Positions 1-9,477 of a stretch of DNA of 64,000 nucleotides are shown here, piece after piece. The position numbers and the translations under genes are program-made. The notes below the pieces were generated by a model. It worked only from the letters and a program-made list of their open reading frames with translations, searched no databases and was not told where the DNA came from. Each line of letters opens with the position of its first letter. Positions within the stretch are counted from its first letter, which is position 1. The DNA comes from Ascaphus truei (Eukaryota > Chordata > Amphibia > Anura > Ascaphidae): contig CM071569.1 in NCBI GenBank assembly GCA_036426205.1, positions 285,937,661-286,001,660 of the forward strand. Direction: 5' to 3'.

Positions 1-1551
1 ACTACTGCGTCATGCAGGACGCTACCTCCACCTCCACCTCCACCGACTGATCCCACCCAGTGTCCAGTAACCCCACACAGTGTCACCCCACCCTCAAGTG
101 AGATAGATATGTGTGACTGCGCAGCCACTCTGTCCCGTGTGAATATGATATGACTCGGTGGTGCACTTGTAGGTTACCTGCCGGGCACTCCGGTGCCCGG
201 GCCTGCCAAGGAACTTCACAAAGGATCCTGATGTCGACTGTACACCGGAACAACCATCCGGGGCGATCCCACCCGGATGGCTGATGCAGCAACAGCAAAG
301 GTCTGAGCCCAAACCAAACAGCTTCTGCTGTGTCCCTAACTGGCTCTGAATAATATGTGGCAGGGTCCCTAACCTGGGGGCTGTTCCTGATACAACTCAC
401 ACTACTGGGTGACTCAGGTCTAGCGGGGACCTTGGGGCTGCTGGCCTAGTGCAGGGAGTCACTGACTCCTGCACCCTACCTCCTTCCCCTAGCTTCTCCT
501 GGATCAAACTGACTAACGTGCTCCAAGCCCGCCAAATGTATCTCTTTGCCCCTGCAGGGCCATCCTCCAGCCCTATTGGCTCCCTGGCATCACGTGGGGC
601 GCTGCTGAGGCTCATGGGACTTGTAGTCCCTTTCAAGAGCCTTCCCTGGTAGGCTAGGGTTTTGCGGGCTCCCCACACGCTTTTCTCGCGCATGCTCAAC
701 TCTGCAGGGCCGTCGGGACTCACTGCGCATGCGCGATCTACATCAAGATGGCGGCGCCCTGCTCGGGAGTCGCCGGGGACCGCCGGAACAACAAAGCGCT
801 CCCTGCACTGGCCCCCACCCTCCAGAAGTGCCGGCGGGTCCATCGAGCGACCCGCAGCAGCGGAGGACACGAGGGAAAGGTCACGAGGCAGCAGGAAAAC
901 CTCCCCCCCCCCCCCCCAATCTCCCCTAAGGGAGATTTGCATGCTAAGAACGTTATCTGGTGCTGGTTAGCTCACCTGCTTTAGGCCAGGAAGCCTGACT
1001 GTCTGTGGATGGTAGTAGAATTAGCAACTGGACAGGCTGGTACTGTAGTTCTCCGGTACAGTGCTTCCATCCTTTAGGGAGCTGCCAGGGGCTGCCAGAG
1101 AGCAGTCCCTACAGGAACCCCTTTTTCCAGTAACCACACTGGAGGCCCGGAACGGTTCACCTTTTATTTGGCAGACCAGACCCGATTCCCTCTCGTGCAA
1201 GAGAGGTACTGTTTACATCCGACAGTCATGGAACATCTTCCCTCGCTTCTTGCATTCGGTTACTTCCCTGAATAGGCCCCCGGGGCTTGAGGCCCTTGAG
1301 GCTAGTCACCAACCCCCTTAAACCCGAATGGGGTAAGGCAGACACCGTCTCACTCTCCGGGGAGCAGGCTACATCCTTGAATCAACCACAAAATGTGGGT
1401 CAGGAGCCTCTTAGTTACCTGGGGAAGGGTTAATACGGACTCACATCCTGGCCCATGTGAAAGGAATTTAACCCCAGCACTGCCTGCACTTACCAGGACT
1501 TGCATAATAGGGCCAGGGAACACCTAGTCAGGGGCACTAGGCTACATGCTC
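1..1551 (-). mobile_element. Family-A LTR, probable 3' LTR of the Ty3 element
   Basis: Positions 1-903 align with 13,720-14,535 of the LTR at 13,412-14,584. Shared landmarks are ACCCCACAC, GCAAAGGATCC-like, TGCTGTGTCCCTAAC, GGCCTAGTGCAGGGAGTCAC, CCCTATTGGCTCCCTGG and GGGACTTGTAGTCCC. The stretch 904-1,551 does not align with the other copies but ends in GGCTACA, the family's terminal heptamer, next to a purine-rich minus-strand tract. It could be an expanded U3 or a separate LTR fragment. The minus orientation is inferred from the family's AATAAA/AGTAAA-like signals on that strand. Confidence 0.5.
724..755. promoter_or_regulatory. NRF-1-like palindrome plus YY1-like motif in LTR
   Basis: TGCGCATGCGCG (724-735) is one base from the perfect NRF-1 palindrome, and AAGATGGCGGC (745-755) fits the YY1 consensus AANATGGCGGC. 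Ten bases separate them. The same pair occurs in the related LTR at 14,346-14,420, which suggests a conserved LTR promoter module. The binding proteins are inferred from motif consensus only. Confidence 0.45.
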
Positions 1552-1847
1552 CCCCTGGTGAAATCCCTCATGACCACGCATGAGGCACATCATTTTTATA
1601 CCACAAAATAAATTGTGTGAATAACAGGACATACATACATACATAACGTCATAACCAGGCGCTCCTACAGTACACAGGAGAACCCGTAACCCTGCAGCAC
1701 ATATCCTGCTCTGTAATCACACCTTGTCAGTTTGCAGTTTCGCTCCTGCTCTAATAATTTTTGACATTCTTCCTACCCATTGTTGCATTATTTAGAGGCA
1801 ACCTCACAGTGGTAGGATTATGCCGGTTCGCACCAGTTCGGGAAAAC
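1552..1847 (-). other. 3' internal end of Ty3 element with polypurine-like tract
   Basis: Directly inside the terminal GGCTACA, the minus strand reads CACCAGGGGGAGCA, placed as a polypurine tract would be next to a 3' LTR. The rest has no convincing open frame and includes a short CATA repeat (1,631-1,646). A solo LTR follows at 1,853. No gene is seen. Confidence 0.4.
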
Positions 1848-1852
1848 CGGTG

Positions 1853-3263
1853 TGTAGACGGACGTTCACAGAGGTACACAATTGGAGACTTTATAAGGTG
1901 AAATTATAATAAGGCTTTATTGTACCTTTTCCTTTTCATCAGGAAATCATCCAAACACAGGGGGGGGGGGGAACAAAGCTTCTATTCACTTTGGAGTAGT
2001 TCTAGTGAAAAACTCTGCAATTAATTCACATCTCCCTTAGTCAAGCATTTCTCCCAGCCCCAAACACATAGCATGAAATATGCAGATATAAGAAGTCTCT
2101 GTCAGGGCGTGCTCACCACAAACGAGACGGGACCGCGGTGCTGAGGTGGGATAGGATATAACGCCACCCACAGCCACGAGGGCACGTCTTGAGAGTAGAG
2201 TGGTCTGGGAGTCCGGATCGGGGCAGGAGAGGTACGGATGGTAGAGGGTGCTGTTTGCCAAGTCCGGGGTTAGAGAGAAGGATGTAATCGTTTACCGTTT
2301 GCCAGGATCGGGATGCCAGAGGTGCGGAGAGTCGTGTTGCCGTATGCCTAGTTCGGGATGCCAGAGGTGCGGGTAGACATAGCGGAAGCTGGTTCGGTAC
2401 ACAAGGAAGACTGCAAAACAAGACAGGCAAGACAGGACTAGGGAGGCAGAGAGTGATGAGAACAACTGGTTCTAGGCTCAGCCAACGAGTCAGTGACACT
2501 GTAAGGTATATATAGGAGAGAGGGTCCAATGGCAGCGCAGCAAGGTAGAGGTGTGTGGAAGGGCCAGGCTACGGCAGGGATAGGTCCAGCATGAGTCCCA
2601 GGGGAGGAGCCATAAAGCCCAGTAGTCAGACTGCATTTGATTGCAGCAATGGTTTGAGGTGCTGTGCCTTTAAGGGGTTGGTGCGGCTCCGTGTGGCCGC
2701 GCCTCCGTGTAGCTGTGCTTGCGGGCGCGTGACCGAGCGTAGCCACTGGCCCATGAGTAGAAGAGGAGTTTTGGCGTGCGCGCGTGCGCCCACGTGGAGC
2801 TGTGATCGGCGTTCCGGAGAGAGGCTGCCTGCGTGCCGCGGGGGGACCCGTCGGAGCTGCAGGTGAGTGGGGAGCACGCCGAGGGCGGCGTGACTCCAAG
2901 ACCCTTACAGTCTCTTAAGAATTAAAGTATTATCTGTTAGCTGCTGTAGAGTAAGCTTCTCTGCTCTCCTGGATCCGCACCCGTGTGTGCACAGAAAATG
3001 TCAGCATCCAGGTTTAGAAGTCTTATTTGTCAGCTCCAGAGATCTGTGTTCTCTTGGTCAGTCTCTCCTGGGATACTCAAGAACCACTGCTCTGTCTCCA
3101 AAGTTCAGCTCTCAGTCAGAGCTAAGGAGTCACTTCCTGTCTGACAAGACAGGCTTTTCTAATCAATCAGGTAGTTGGGGTTAGTTAATTGCCTACCAGC
3201 AGTTAACTACCACACTGCTGGATTAGAGGCACATTTGTGAACAGGGATAAGTCCCCTGTTACA
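1853..3263 (-). mobile_element. Solo LTR (5-bp TSD CGGTG), itself interrupted
   Basis: The sequence begins TGTAGACGG, ends TGTTACA, and is flanked on both sides by CGGTG (1,848-1,852 and 3,264-3,268). The TG...CA ends and 5-bp duplication are those of an LTR retrotransposon. It aligns along its length with the 591-bp solo LTR at 10,801-11,391, apart from the nested insertion at 2,100-2,909. The minus strand carries AATAAAG near the TGTAGACGG end, consistent with minus orientation. No internal region is present, so it is a product of LTR-LTR recombination. The target was the Ty3 element. Confidence 0.85.
2100..2909 (-). mobile_element. Solo LTR nested in solo LTR (5-bp TSD GTCTC)
   Basis: An 810-bp insertion begins TGTCAGGGCG, ends CCCTTACA, and is flanked by GTCTC (2,095-2,099 and 2,910-2,914). 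Removing it restores the alignment to the sister LTR around 11,040. The left end (GCTCACCACAAAC) resembles the termini at 54,486 (GCTCGCCACAAAC) and, inverted, 59,150-59,176, so it belongs to the same TGTAAGG...-type LTR group in minus orientation. Open frames here (e.g. 2,438-2,899) are Arg/Pro/Ala-rich by-products of GC-rich LTR sequence. Confidence 0.82.
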
Positions 3264-3308
3264 CGGTGCCTAAAATGTTCTTAGTTCACAGAACCAGTGC
3301 GACCAGCC

Positions 3309-3743
3309 CTACCTTCCCCCCTTAAGAAACCCGCTCTGTGCCCTGCTGCTGCTGCTTAGCTGTGCACGTACCCCATGCAGAGAAGCACTCAGCCGCCGCT
3401 CTGCCTCCTTCGCGTAATTACATAGAGTTGCCAGCCATCGGTGCCCTGCTGCATCCAACTTGGCAGAGGTATTGATGTACGTGAGGGGATTGTTATCCGT
3501 CCTTACCTCAAACATAACACCGTAAAGATAATCATGGAGTTTTTCCGTGATGGCCCATTTGAGAGCCAGGAACTCTAACTTGTGTACAGGGTATTTCTGT
3601 TCACTGGGTGTCAGACTGCGGCTGACGTAGGCTACAGGCCGAAGACCCTCTGGGTGCTTCTGATGTAAAACGGCACCCAGTCCATTGAGACTGGCATCCA
3701 CATGCAGAACGTATGGTTGTTCTGGATCGGCATACGCAAGCAC
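3309..3743 (-). pseudogene. Ty3/gypsy RNase H domain remnant
   Basis: The frame encodes the RNase H that degrades the RNA of the RNA:DNA hybrid in Ty3-type reverse transcription. Visible motifs are LHVDASLNGLGAVL with the first catalytic Asp, KLEFLALKWAI with the Glu, VRTDNNPLTYI with the second Asp, and HRWLATLCNY near the end. The expected ANYDF...ADALSR stretch and the integrase are missing. The frame runs instead into AKEAERRLSASLHG and stops. It lies in a different frame from the RT just upstream, with a few bases between, so a frameshift separates two parts of one polyprotein. Confidence 0.85.
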
Positions 3744-3749
3744 CGGTGC

Positions 3750-4446
3750 TTAGGTCAGGCTTTTCTTCAAATTCAGGAAGGCCTGTTCACACTCGGACGT
3801 CCACTTATCGCCAAACGGTTGACGGGCCGACGTGGCCTTCCTTCCTGTATCTTCGGGATATATCTTCAAAAGATTGTTCAAGGATTTAGCTCGACTGGAG
3901 TACCCTTCCACGAAGCGACGGTAATACCCACAGAAGCCCAGGAATGATCGCAGTTCCATGACATTCTCAGGACGAGGCCAGTTCACTACCGCTTCTACTT
4001 TGGCCGGATCGGTGGCAATGCCTTGAGCAGACACGATGTGTCTCACGTAAGTCACCGAGGTATGACAGAACCGACACTTGTCGAGGGACAACTTCAATCC
4101 TTCTTTTCCAAGACGATCTATCACCTTAAGCAGTCTCTCTTTGTGCTCCTCCAGGATCTTCACGAAGACAATGAAGTCGTCCAGGTAGACTAAACACTCC
4201 CGAAGGTTCATGTCCCCGATAGTTTTCTCCATCAGTTGCTGGAAGGTAGCAGGGGCTCCACATATACATTGGGGCATACGCGTAAATTGATAGAAACCCA
4301 TGGGGCAGACGAAGGCTGTCTTCTCCTGGTCCTCTGCCCTCATAGGAACCTGGTAGTACCCAGCTCGTAAGTCGAGAACAGTAAAAAGCGGGTAATCAGG
4401 CGGTGCACAGCTGCCGTCAGGATATGAAACAGGGAGTCCACACGCT
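3750..4446 (-). pseudogene. Ty3/gypsy reverse transcriptase, 5' part lost
   Basis: The minus frame contains TVLDLRAGYYQVPM (first catalytic Asp), EKTAFVCPMGFYQF, APATFQQLMEK, LVYLDDFIVF (intact YxDD box), the LSLDKCRF region and the connection sequence LRSFLGFCGYYRRFVEGYS. These identify a Ty3-type RT palm and thumb. Before the TVLDL motif the frame shifts: VDSLFHILTAA is in another frame, with roughly 18 extra bases between. Upstream of VDSL the similarity stops at about 4,446, where PLE sequence begins. The RT fingers and the PR-RT linker are absent from the other side of the PLE too. Confidence 0.88.
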
Positions 4447-4509
4447 ATTTGTCTAAAAGTCTATGTTTAATGAGTGCATGACAGCACAGAACAAAACTGC
4501 TACAAGGTA

Positions 4510-4550
4510 CTTCTTGACGCGTTTCGTCTCGTTAGAGACTTTGTCAAAAG
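4510..4550 (-). ncRNA. Hammerhead-ribozyme-like motif at PLE 3' end
   Basis: The minus strand reads TTGACAA, then a stem GTCTC-TAAC-GAGAC, then GAAACGCGTC. This follows the hammerhead order: core box, stem II hairpin, GAAA, minimal stem III, cleavage-site-like GTC. PLEs are known to carry such motifs. The first core box deviates from CTGATGA (T for C3, A for G8, C at 7) and an extra A precedes stem II, so self-cleavage is uncertain. The first 17 bases are repeated inverted at 8,002-8,018. Confidence 0.6.
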
Positions 4551-5168
4551 AATAACTGCCATTGCCTCCAGTGACGTTCTTATAGGGAGACAAGGATCTC
4601 TATTGACTGTTGTTAATTAAATCAGATGTTCAACACACCAGATAGATAATGAGATCATAAGGGTCTAAGGTAACACGACCTCTAATTAACCCTTTCCTAT
4701 ATCTTCACCTATGAGGCGTCACACAGAGCCAATCTGCTGCAGTAATACTTACACATAACATACACATAACCACAACATGTTTAAAAACAAATCTTAGCAC
4801 TGCAAAGTAGATACATAATCTAACTTGACAGTTTTGTAGCAGAAACTGCAACATATAACATATAAAATGTATATAGCATTAAATCAACAATATCACAATT
4901 AATACAATGCTGTATAATACACTATGGAACATTTATAGAATATGTAGAGTAATATCTCTGAAAGTATACATAAAGTTTTATCTAAACTAATTACACAATA
5001 AAATATATATATTTATCTATACTAAATCACACAATTATATAATGATCTTAATAATATTAAAGTTGGAAAAATACTATAAATCAAAAGCATAATATCACAC
5101 AAATCAAATTCTAATTTAAAATGAATCTGTGACCATATATAATAATTTATACAAAACTTAAATGTTTA

Positions 5169-5987
5169 TTAAACTAGAAAGTGTTTAAGATCCCACTCTA
5201 CATTAATTCCTATGGGATGTAATGTGTTCATAGCATGTATCCAAAACATCTCCCTGGTATTGAGTTTGTTAATCCTGTCTCCCCCTCTGGGGTGGATACC
5301 AACATGTTCGAGAGCTGAAAATGAAAACTTGGAAATATCTCCTTGACTGCACATAGAAAAATGTCGGGATACAGGGTGCAGCATATCCTTCTTTAGAATA
5401 TGTCTGCTGTGTTCTTGAATCCTGATGGTACGGCCAATATAAGACATTTTGCACCCACACTGTAAATGATAGATCACATAACTAGAGTGGCAGTTCATGA
5501 ATTTACCAATGCGATGAGTACCCTCACATGTGGGAATGTTTTTTTTAGCTCGAGCATATTTACATACTGAGCACCGCCCACACGGGAAAAAACCTCTTGG
5601 TATATTGCTAATCTGTGATCCTTGAGGATTGGCTCTAAATAAACTTGGTGAAAGGTGGGAACCTAACGTTTTAGTTTTTTTATAAATAAACCTTGGTCCT
5701 CCCTGTACCGTAGATGCTATGTCTTTGTCAAGGGTAAGTATTTTCCAGTGTTTGTGGAATATATCTCTGATCTCTTTAGATTGTCTACTAAAGACTGAAA
5801 TGAAGGATGGACACACAGAGTCATTTTCATAATTATATTGTCTTTTGTTCTTATTAAATTTTTTAGACTTAATAATCTCTTCTCTGTCAAGTGAATCTGC
5901 ATATTCAAATGCTTTAATGATATCAATATCTTTGTATCCTCTTTCTTTAAAGCTATTCGCCATTTCAAGGGAACGGGTCAGGAACAT
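5169..5987 (-). pseudogene. PLE C-terminal part: linker, Cys motif, GIY-YIG endonuclease
   Basis: A 272-residue open frame. Residues ~140-155 contain CGRCSVCKYARAKK, the Cys-rich motif found before the nuclease in PLEs. VIYHLQCGCKMSYIGRT (about 175-190) is the GIY-YIG core, here YVIYHL...SYIGRT, followed by the conserved Arg/His helix (RIQEHSRHI) and HPVSRHF. The C-terminus (MFWIHAMNTLHPIGINVEWDL) matches the FWI...LNT..P.GLN ending of PLE proteins. The nuclease nicks target DNA for reverse transcription. The frame is open to its natural stop, but the RT upstream (6,006-6,404) is in another frame, so the polyprotein is broken at about 6,000. Confidence 0.88.
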
Positions 5988-6005
5988 ATCATTATTCGAA
6001 CAGAG

Positions 6006-8014
6006 TCATTTTAGACGAATAAACTGAGCCTTCGGTATGCTCCTTATCAGAGCTGGAGGGTGACAACTGGTCGCACACAAAAGAGCATTTTTGGACATGG
6101 ATTTGCGAAAGATATCTGTTTGTATCTTTTTGTTAACATCTATGAATAGTGTAATGTCTAAATAATCTATGTGATGGATGTTTTCTATGTGTGTGAATTT
6201 TAAATTATAATTATTAGTTTTAAGTGTATTAATAAAGGAGGAAAGTGAATCAGAATCCCCATCCCACACCAAAATAAGATCATCAATAAAGCGTTTATAA
6301 AAGATGATGTGACTACGAAATGAATTAGAATCGTGATAAATGTGACGTGATTCCCAAAGACCCATAAAAAGATTCGCATAAGAAGGAGTGAAAGAAGAAC
6401 CCATAGCTGTGCCTAATTTTTGTAAATAATATTGTGATCAAACATAAATAATTGTGTGGTATAAAAAAGTGACTGATTCTAATAAAAAAAGTGCTCAAGT
6501 GACTGATAATTCTGACAAATGTAAAAAATGTTGAAGTGCATGTATGCCCTGTTTCGTGTGAAATGATGGAATACGGGAGGCCACATCAGTGTGACCCACC
6601 TGTATCCCCCGCTGCCATTCCAGTCTCTAATGGACCTAATTAAATCTGAGGTGTCTTTAATGTAAGATGGTAATTGATATACCAATGGTTGAAGAAACCT
6701 ATCCACATACCGCGACAACCCATCTCCCAAAGATCCAATACTCGCCACAATGGGTCCGGCCAGGAGGGTCGACCAGCGACTTATGGATCTTTGGGAGATG
6801 ATGAATATGGGTGTCACGGGATGTGGGCAGGCCAATAATTCTAATTCTTTTTGATTAATTACATTTGAATCTAATCTTTCCCATGTCCAAAAGCTCCATA
6901 TATTGTTTAAGATATTCATTGGTCGGATTAGACTTAAGTTGTTGGTAAAGGGTAACATCTTTTAATTGCCTATTGGCCTCTTTCACATATTGATCTGATG
7001 ACAAGACCACTAGGGCCCCTCCCTTATCAGCTTTTTTTAAAATCAACCTCTGGTCACGTTTCAAAACCTCCAGCTGTTGAACCTCCGTAATAGTAAGGTT
7101 ATTATTCCCTACTTTAGAAAATGAAAAACCCTTATTCAACAACTTAATATCCCGTTCTACCAGTTTCTCAAAGGTCGTAATAAACGGTCCCCTTTGAGAA
7201 CTTGGACAAAAAATAGATTTTTTCTTAAACCCAGAGTCTTGATAATCAAAAAATGACTGTGTAGACGTACTAAGCGATTCACCTTGTTGTTCTAACAGTT
7301 CTTCCATATCGGATAAGAGACATTGATCTTTAAAATCAAACGACACATAATCATCATTACATACATAGTCAGCTCTTAAATCTTCTATACCTTTATTAGA
7401 GGATATTGGTTGACCTCTTTGAGCAAAAAACTTTTTTAGGGATAACTTCCTAGTGAATTTTTGTAAATCAATTACAGTGTTAAATAATTGAAAATTACCT
7501 GTGGGTGCAAATCCTAACCCACGATTTAATAGGGATAGCTGATCAATAGTTAACTCAATCCCTGAGAGATTGATTACATTATCTATTGACTCATTCAAGT
7601 GTATTTTTTCCTTTTCGATCTGCCTCTTGTTTCCCCGTTTCCGCTTTGATCTTCGTGTTCTACTGAGTTTTTTGAACTACTATTGGAAACCAATTTAGGA
7701 TCTGATTTAAGTGGCCTGGAAAACATTAATGCAGTAGACTTAGATGGTTTAGGATCTGATCTATGGGTATCGTTATATTCCCGCCCGTGATCATCTGACC
7801 TATCAAATGATACTGAATGTGATCTTGTTTCATTCTCAGAGTGATCAGAGTCAAAGCTAGATGTATCTACTCTTTTGCTTTTTAGTATGGATTTATTGGG
7901 TACACGATTATCTTTTCCCTTCTCAAAATGTTTTTTAGGGGTTCTAGAACGTGACCCTTCTCTCTGCGGGGGTTTTTGCCAACAATAGATATGGCCCCTA
8001 TCGAAACGCGTCAA
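6006..8014 (-). pseudogene. PLE reverse transcriptase and N-terminal region, frameshifted
   Basis: Four successive minus-strand frames cover one former protein: 7,595-8,014 (Lys/Arg/Ser-rich N-terminus), 6,855-7,598 (INLSGIELTIDQLSLLNRGLGF, then LILKKADKGGALVV, the PLE RT motif-1 region), 6,479-6,958 (middle RT) and 6,006-6,404 (GSSFTPSYANLFMG followed by YKRFIDDLILVWDGD, the IDD catalytic box). The order and motifs identify a Penelope-type RT, which is related to telomerase RT. At least three frame changes between these segments show it is not functional. The N-terminal segment begins only a few bases inside the element's 5' border. Confidence 0.85.
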
Positions 8015-8018
8015 GAAG
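8002..8018 (+). repeat. 17-bp inverted copy of the PLE 3' hammerhead flank
   Basis: CGAAACGCGTCAAGAAG is the exact reverse complement of 4,510-4,526. It forms the 5' tip of the PLE and directly abuts Ty3 protease sequence, so the PLE begins with an inverted scrap of its own 3' end. Confidence 0.85.
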
Positions 8019-8444
8019 TTGAACTCTCACAATCCCATCGATGGGGTAATCTTCGTTACTTAACCCCCCCACCTTCATATGTTCCGCTGATTGCAGGGGA
8101 CAGTGTTTGAGGTGTTGGTCATAGAATTGCCTGTATATTATGGTCACTTGGGATCCAGTGTCCAGTAGAACAGAGGCATAGATCCCTTCTAATACCACAC
8201 GCATGATGGCAGATGGGCCTACCTGACTGTAAGCATCCCCTGGTTGAGTTCCATCATCGGGGCTCAGGTTAGTAGGAGCTTCGGGAGGCACAGGAGTGGC
8301 CTCAGATATCTTATCTTCTGTGGTCTGTATCCGGCAGATCATGGACCTAGCCGAGCTTCCCTTACTTGGAGTTTTTTTCTCTTGGTTGACTCCTTCAGGG
8401 CACTCTCTGTCCACAGCCATAGCAGACGATATCCTTAGGATCAA
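8019..8444 (-). pseudogene. Ty3/gypsy aspartic protease region
   Basis: The minus frame contains ASVLLDTGSQVTIIY, the retropepsin active site DTGS with flanking hydrophobics, then YDQHLKHCPL and a GLSNEDYPIDGIVRVQL strand. The protease matures gag and pol by cleavage. The N-terminal ~70 residues are polar, rich in Pro/Thr/Glu, and look like a gag-PR linker. It is offset by one frame from gag at 8,446. After VRVQL the PLE takes over, so the protease C-terminus and everything up to mid-RT is missing. Confidence 0.85.
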
Positions 8445-8445
8445 G

Positions 8446-9156
8446 TCATCTTGGGTAAGGGGGGAAAGATTTCCCCGAAGTTTGGCCTTTCATTGAGGGC
8501 GACTTGGGTGGTTCCTCTTCTTCTTTGACAGGTTTCTTGACCCGGTGAGCGGAGGCTCCATGAATGTCACTCGTAAGCTGTTCTTTGATCTTGTTGGACG
8601 TATGCAGCTTGGTATAGGCTTCAGGTCCCTTGACTAGCCCCAAAATGTATATGAATGTAGGGGGAGGCCCTTCCATTAGTGAGCACCTAATCATAATCAC
8701 TATGTGAAGCGTGGGAATAGCCCCTCGAAGGAACTGCTTGCTCCGGTATTCGTCCATTTTTGAGGCTGGAATGAGGCCGCAAGTTCGCAATTTCCAAAGT
8801 ACCAGCTGAATTCGTTGAAGAAAATCTGACAGGTCTTCTTTCTCATTCTGTCTGAGACCATAATGTTTTAACCACAGCTCACTTTCCTCTTCATCTTTGC
8901 CATAGATCTGGACTAACAAGTCTACCATCTGATGAGCAGAGAGATCAGGGTCTTGGTCGCGCTGTGCACTGACCATGGTGGATGCTGGGGGTCTGAGGCT
9001 TTCCAGGATTCTCTGCCTTCTTACCGCTTCAGAGCAGGGCCATTCATCGATCACCTTGAGGGTGTGTTCCTTCCAAGACTCAATGCCTTGCTCACCTGCG
9101 GGGACAGGAACCGTTCCTGAAAACGCCTCCAGGTTCCGGTAATTCTGAGCTTGTGC
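8446..9156 (-). pseudogene. PNMA-like Ty3 gag capsid fragment
   Basis: The minus frame is open from a TGA at 9,157. It reads NYRNLEAFSGTVPVPAGEQ, then IESWKEHTLKVIDEWPCSE, RRQRILESLRPPA, MVDLLVQIYGKDEEE and LSDFLQRIQLVLWKL. The FSG-x-x-P-x-P-x-GE...W...W signature with the RR(R)RILESLRPPA helix is that of the PNMA/Moap capsid family, which derives from Ty3-type gag. The matrix-like N-terminus is missing or lies beyond the LINE insertion (13,064-13,391). No CCHC zinc knuckle is visible before the stop. The product would form the particle shell. Confidence 0.82.
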
Positions 9157-9463
9157 TCACGTAGTTATAGCTTTCACAAACTGCGGGAATGTCACTCCCA
9201 GCATGGAGCCGCCACTTGCTGGGGGACGATCCGCGCTCCCTGAATGTTAGGGGTTGGTGTGAAGCTGCTCGTTAATCTGTTAGGGGCCGGTGATGTTGGC
9301 GGGCTACCGGCCTAGCTGGTGGCCCCTTGCCTAGCATCAGAAAAGAAAGTCACTCGGGGTAGGGATACGTCCGATCTGATGGGAGTACTGGCGGCCATAT
9401 CTTTGCCTTCCCAACCCGTATGTCTGGTATGGGAAGTTGTGTAACTGGAGACTGTTCCGGGGT
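9157..9463 (-). other. Decayed Ty3 gag 5' region, cut by LINE insertion
   Basis: About 300 bp between the gag frame and the LINE. No long open frame remains. It is joined to 13,064-13,391 once the LINE and one copy of its target duplication are removed, so it is the N-terminal gag/leader of the Ty3 element. Confidence 0.55.
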
Positions 9464-9477
9464 AAATGAGAGGGCAT

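Larger units (their letters stand above)
4446..8018 (-). mobile_element. Penelope-like element (GIY-YIG type) inserted in Ty3 element
   Basis: A 3.6-kb minus-strand element has a basic N-terminal part, RT and a C-terminal GIY-YIG endonuclease, the layout of Penelope/Neptune-type PLEs. An AT-rich 3' non-coding tail (about 4,556-5,168) follows, then a hammerhead-like motif (4,510-4,550). The right boundary is sharp: Ty3 protease sequence ends at 8,019 and the PLE begins with CTTCTTGACGCGTTTCG (minus), an exact 17-base inverted copy of its own 3' hammerhead flank at 4,510-4,526. The left boundary, near 4,446, is judged from where Ty3 RT similarity starts. No target duplication is seen and a piece of Ty3 between PR and RT is missing, so insertion probably came with a target deletion. 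The coding region is split by frameshifts. Confidence 0.85.

Noticed and set aside
397..942. 181-residue minus-strand frame
   Set aside because: Lies in CpG-rich LTR sequence with overlapping open frames on both strands and no recognisable domain.
2438..2899. 153-residue Arg/Pro-rich frame
   Set aside because: Within a solo LTR with exact TSDs; composition-driven.
3264..3330. Solo LTR at 1,853-3,263 as the Ty3 element's own 3' LTR
   Set aside because: It has its own 5-bp TSD (CGGTG) on both sides, and a purine-rich minus-strand tract near 3,314-3,330 is not adjacent to it.
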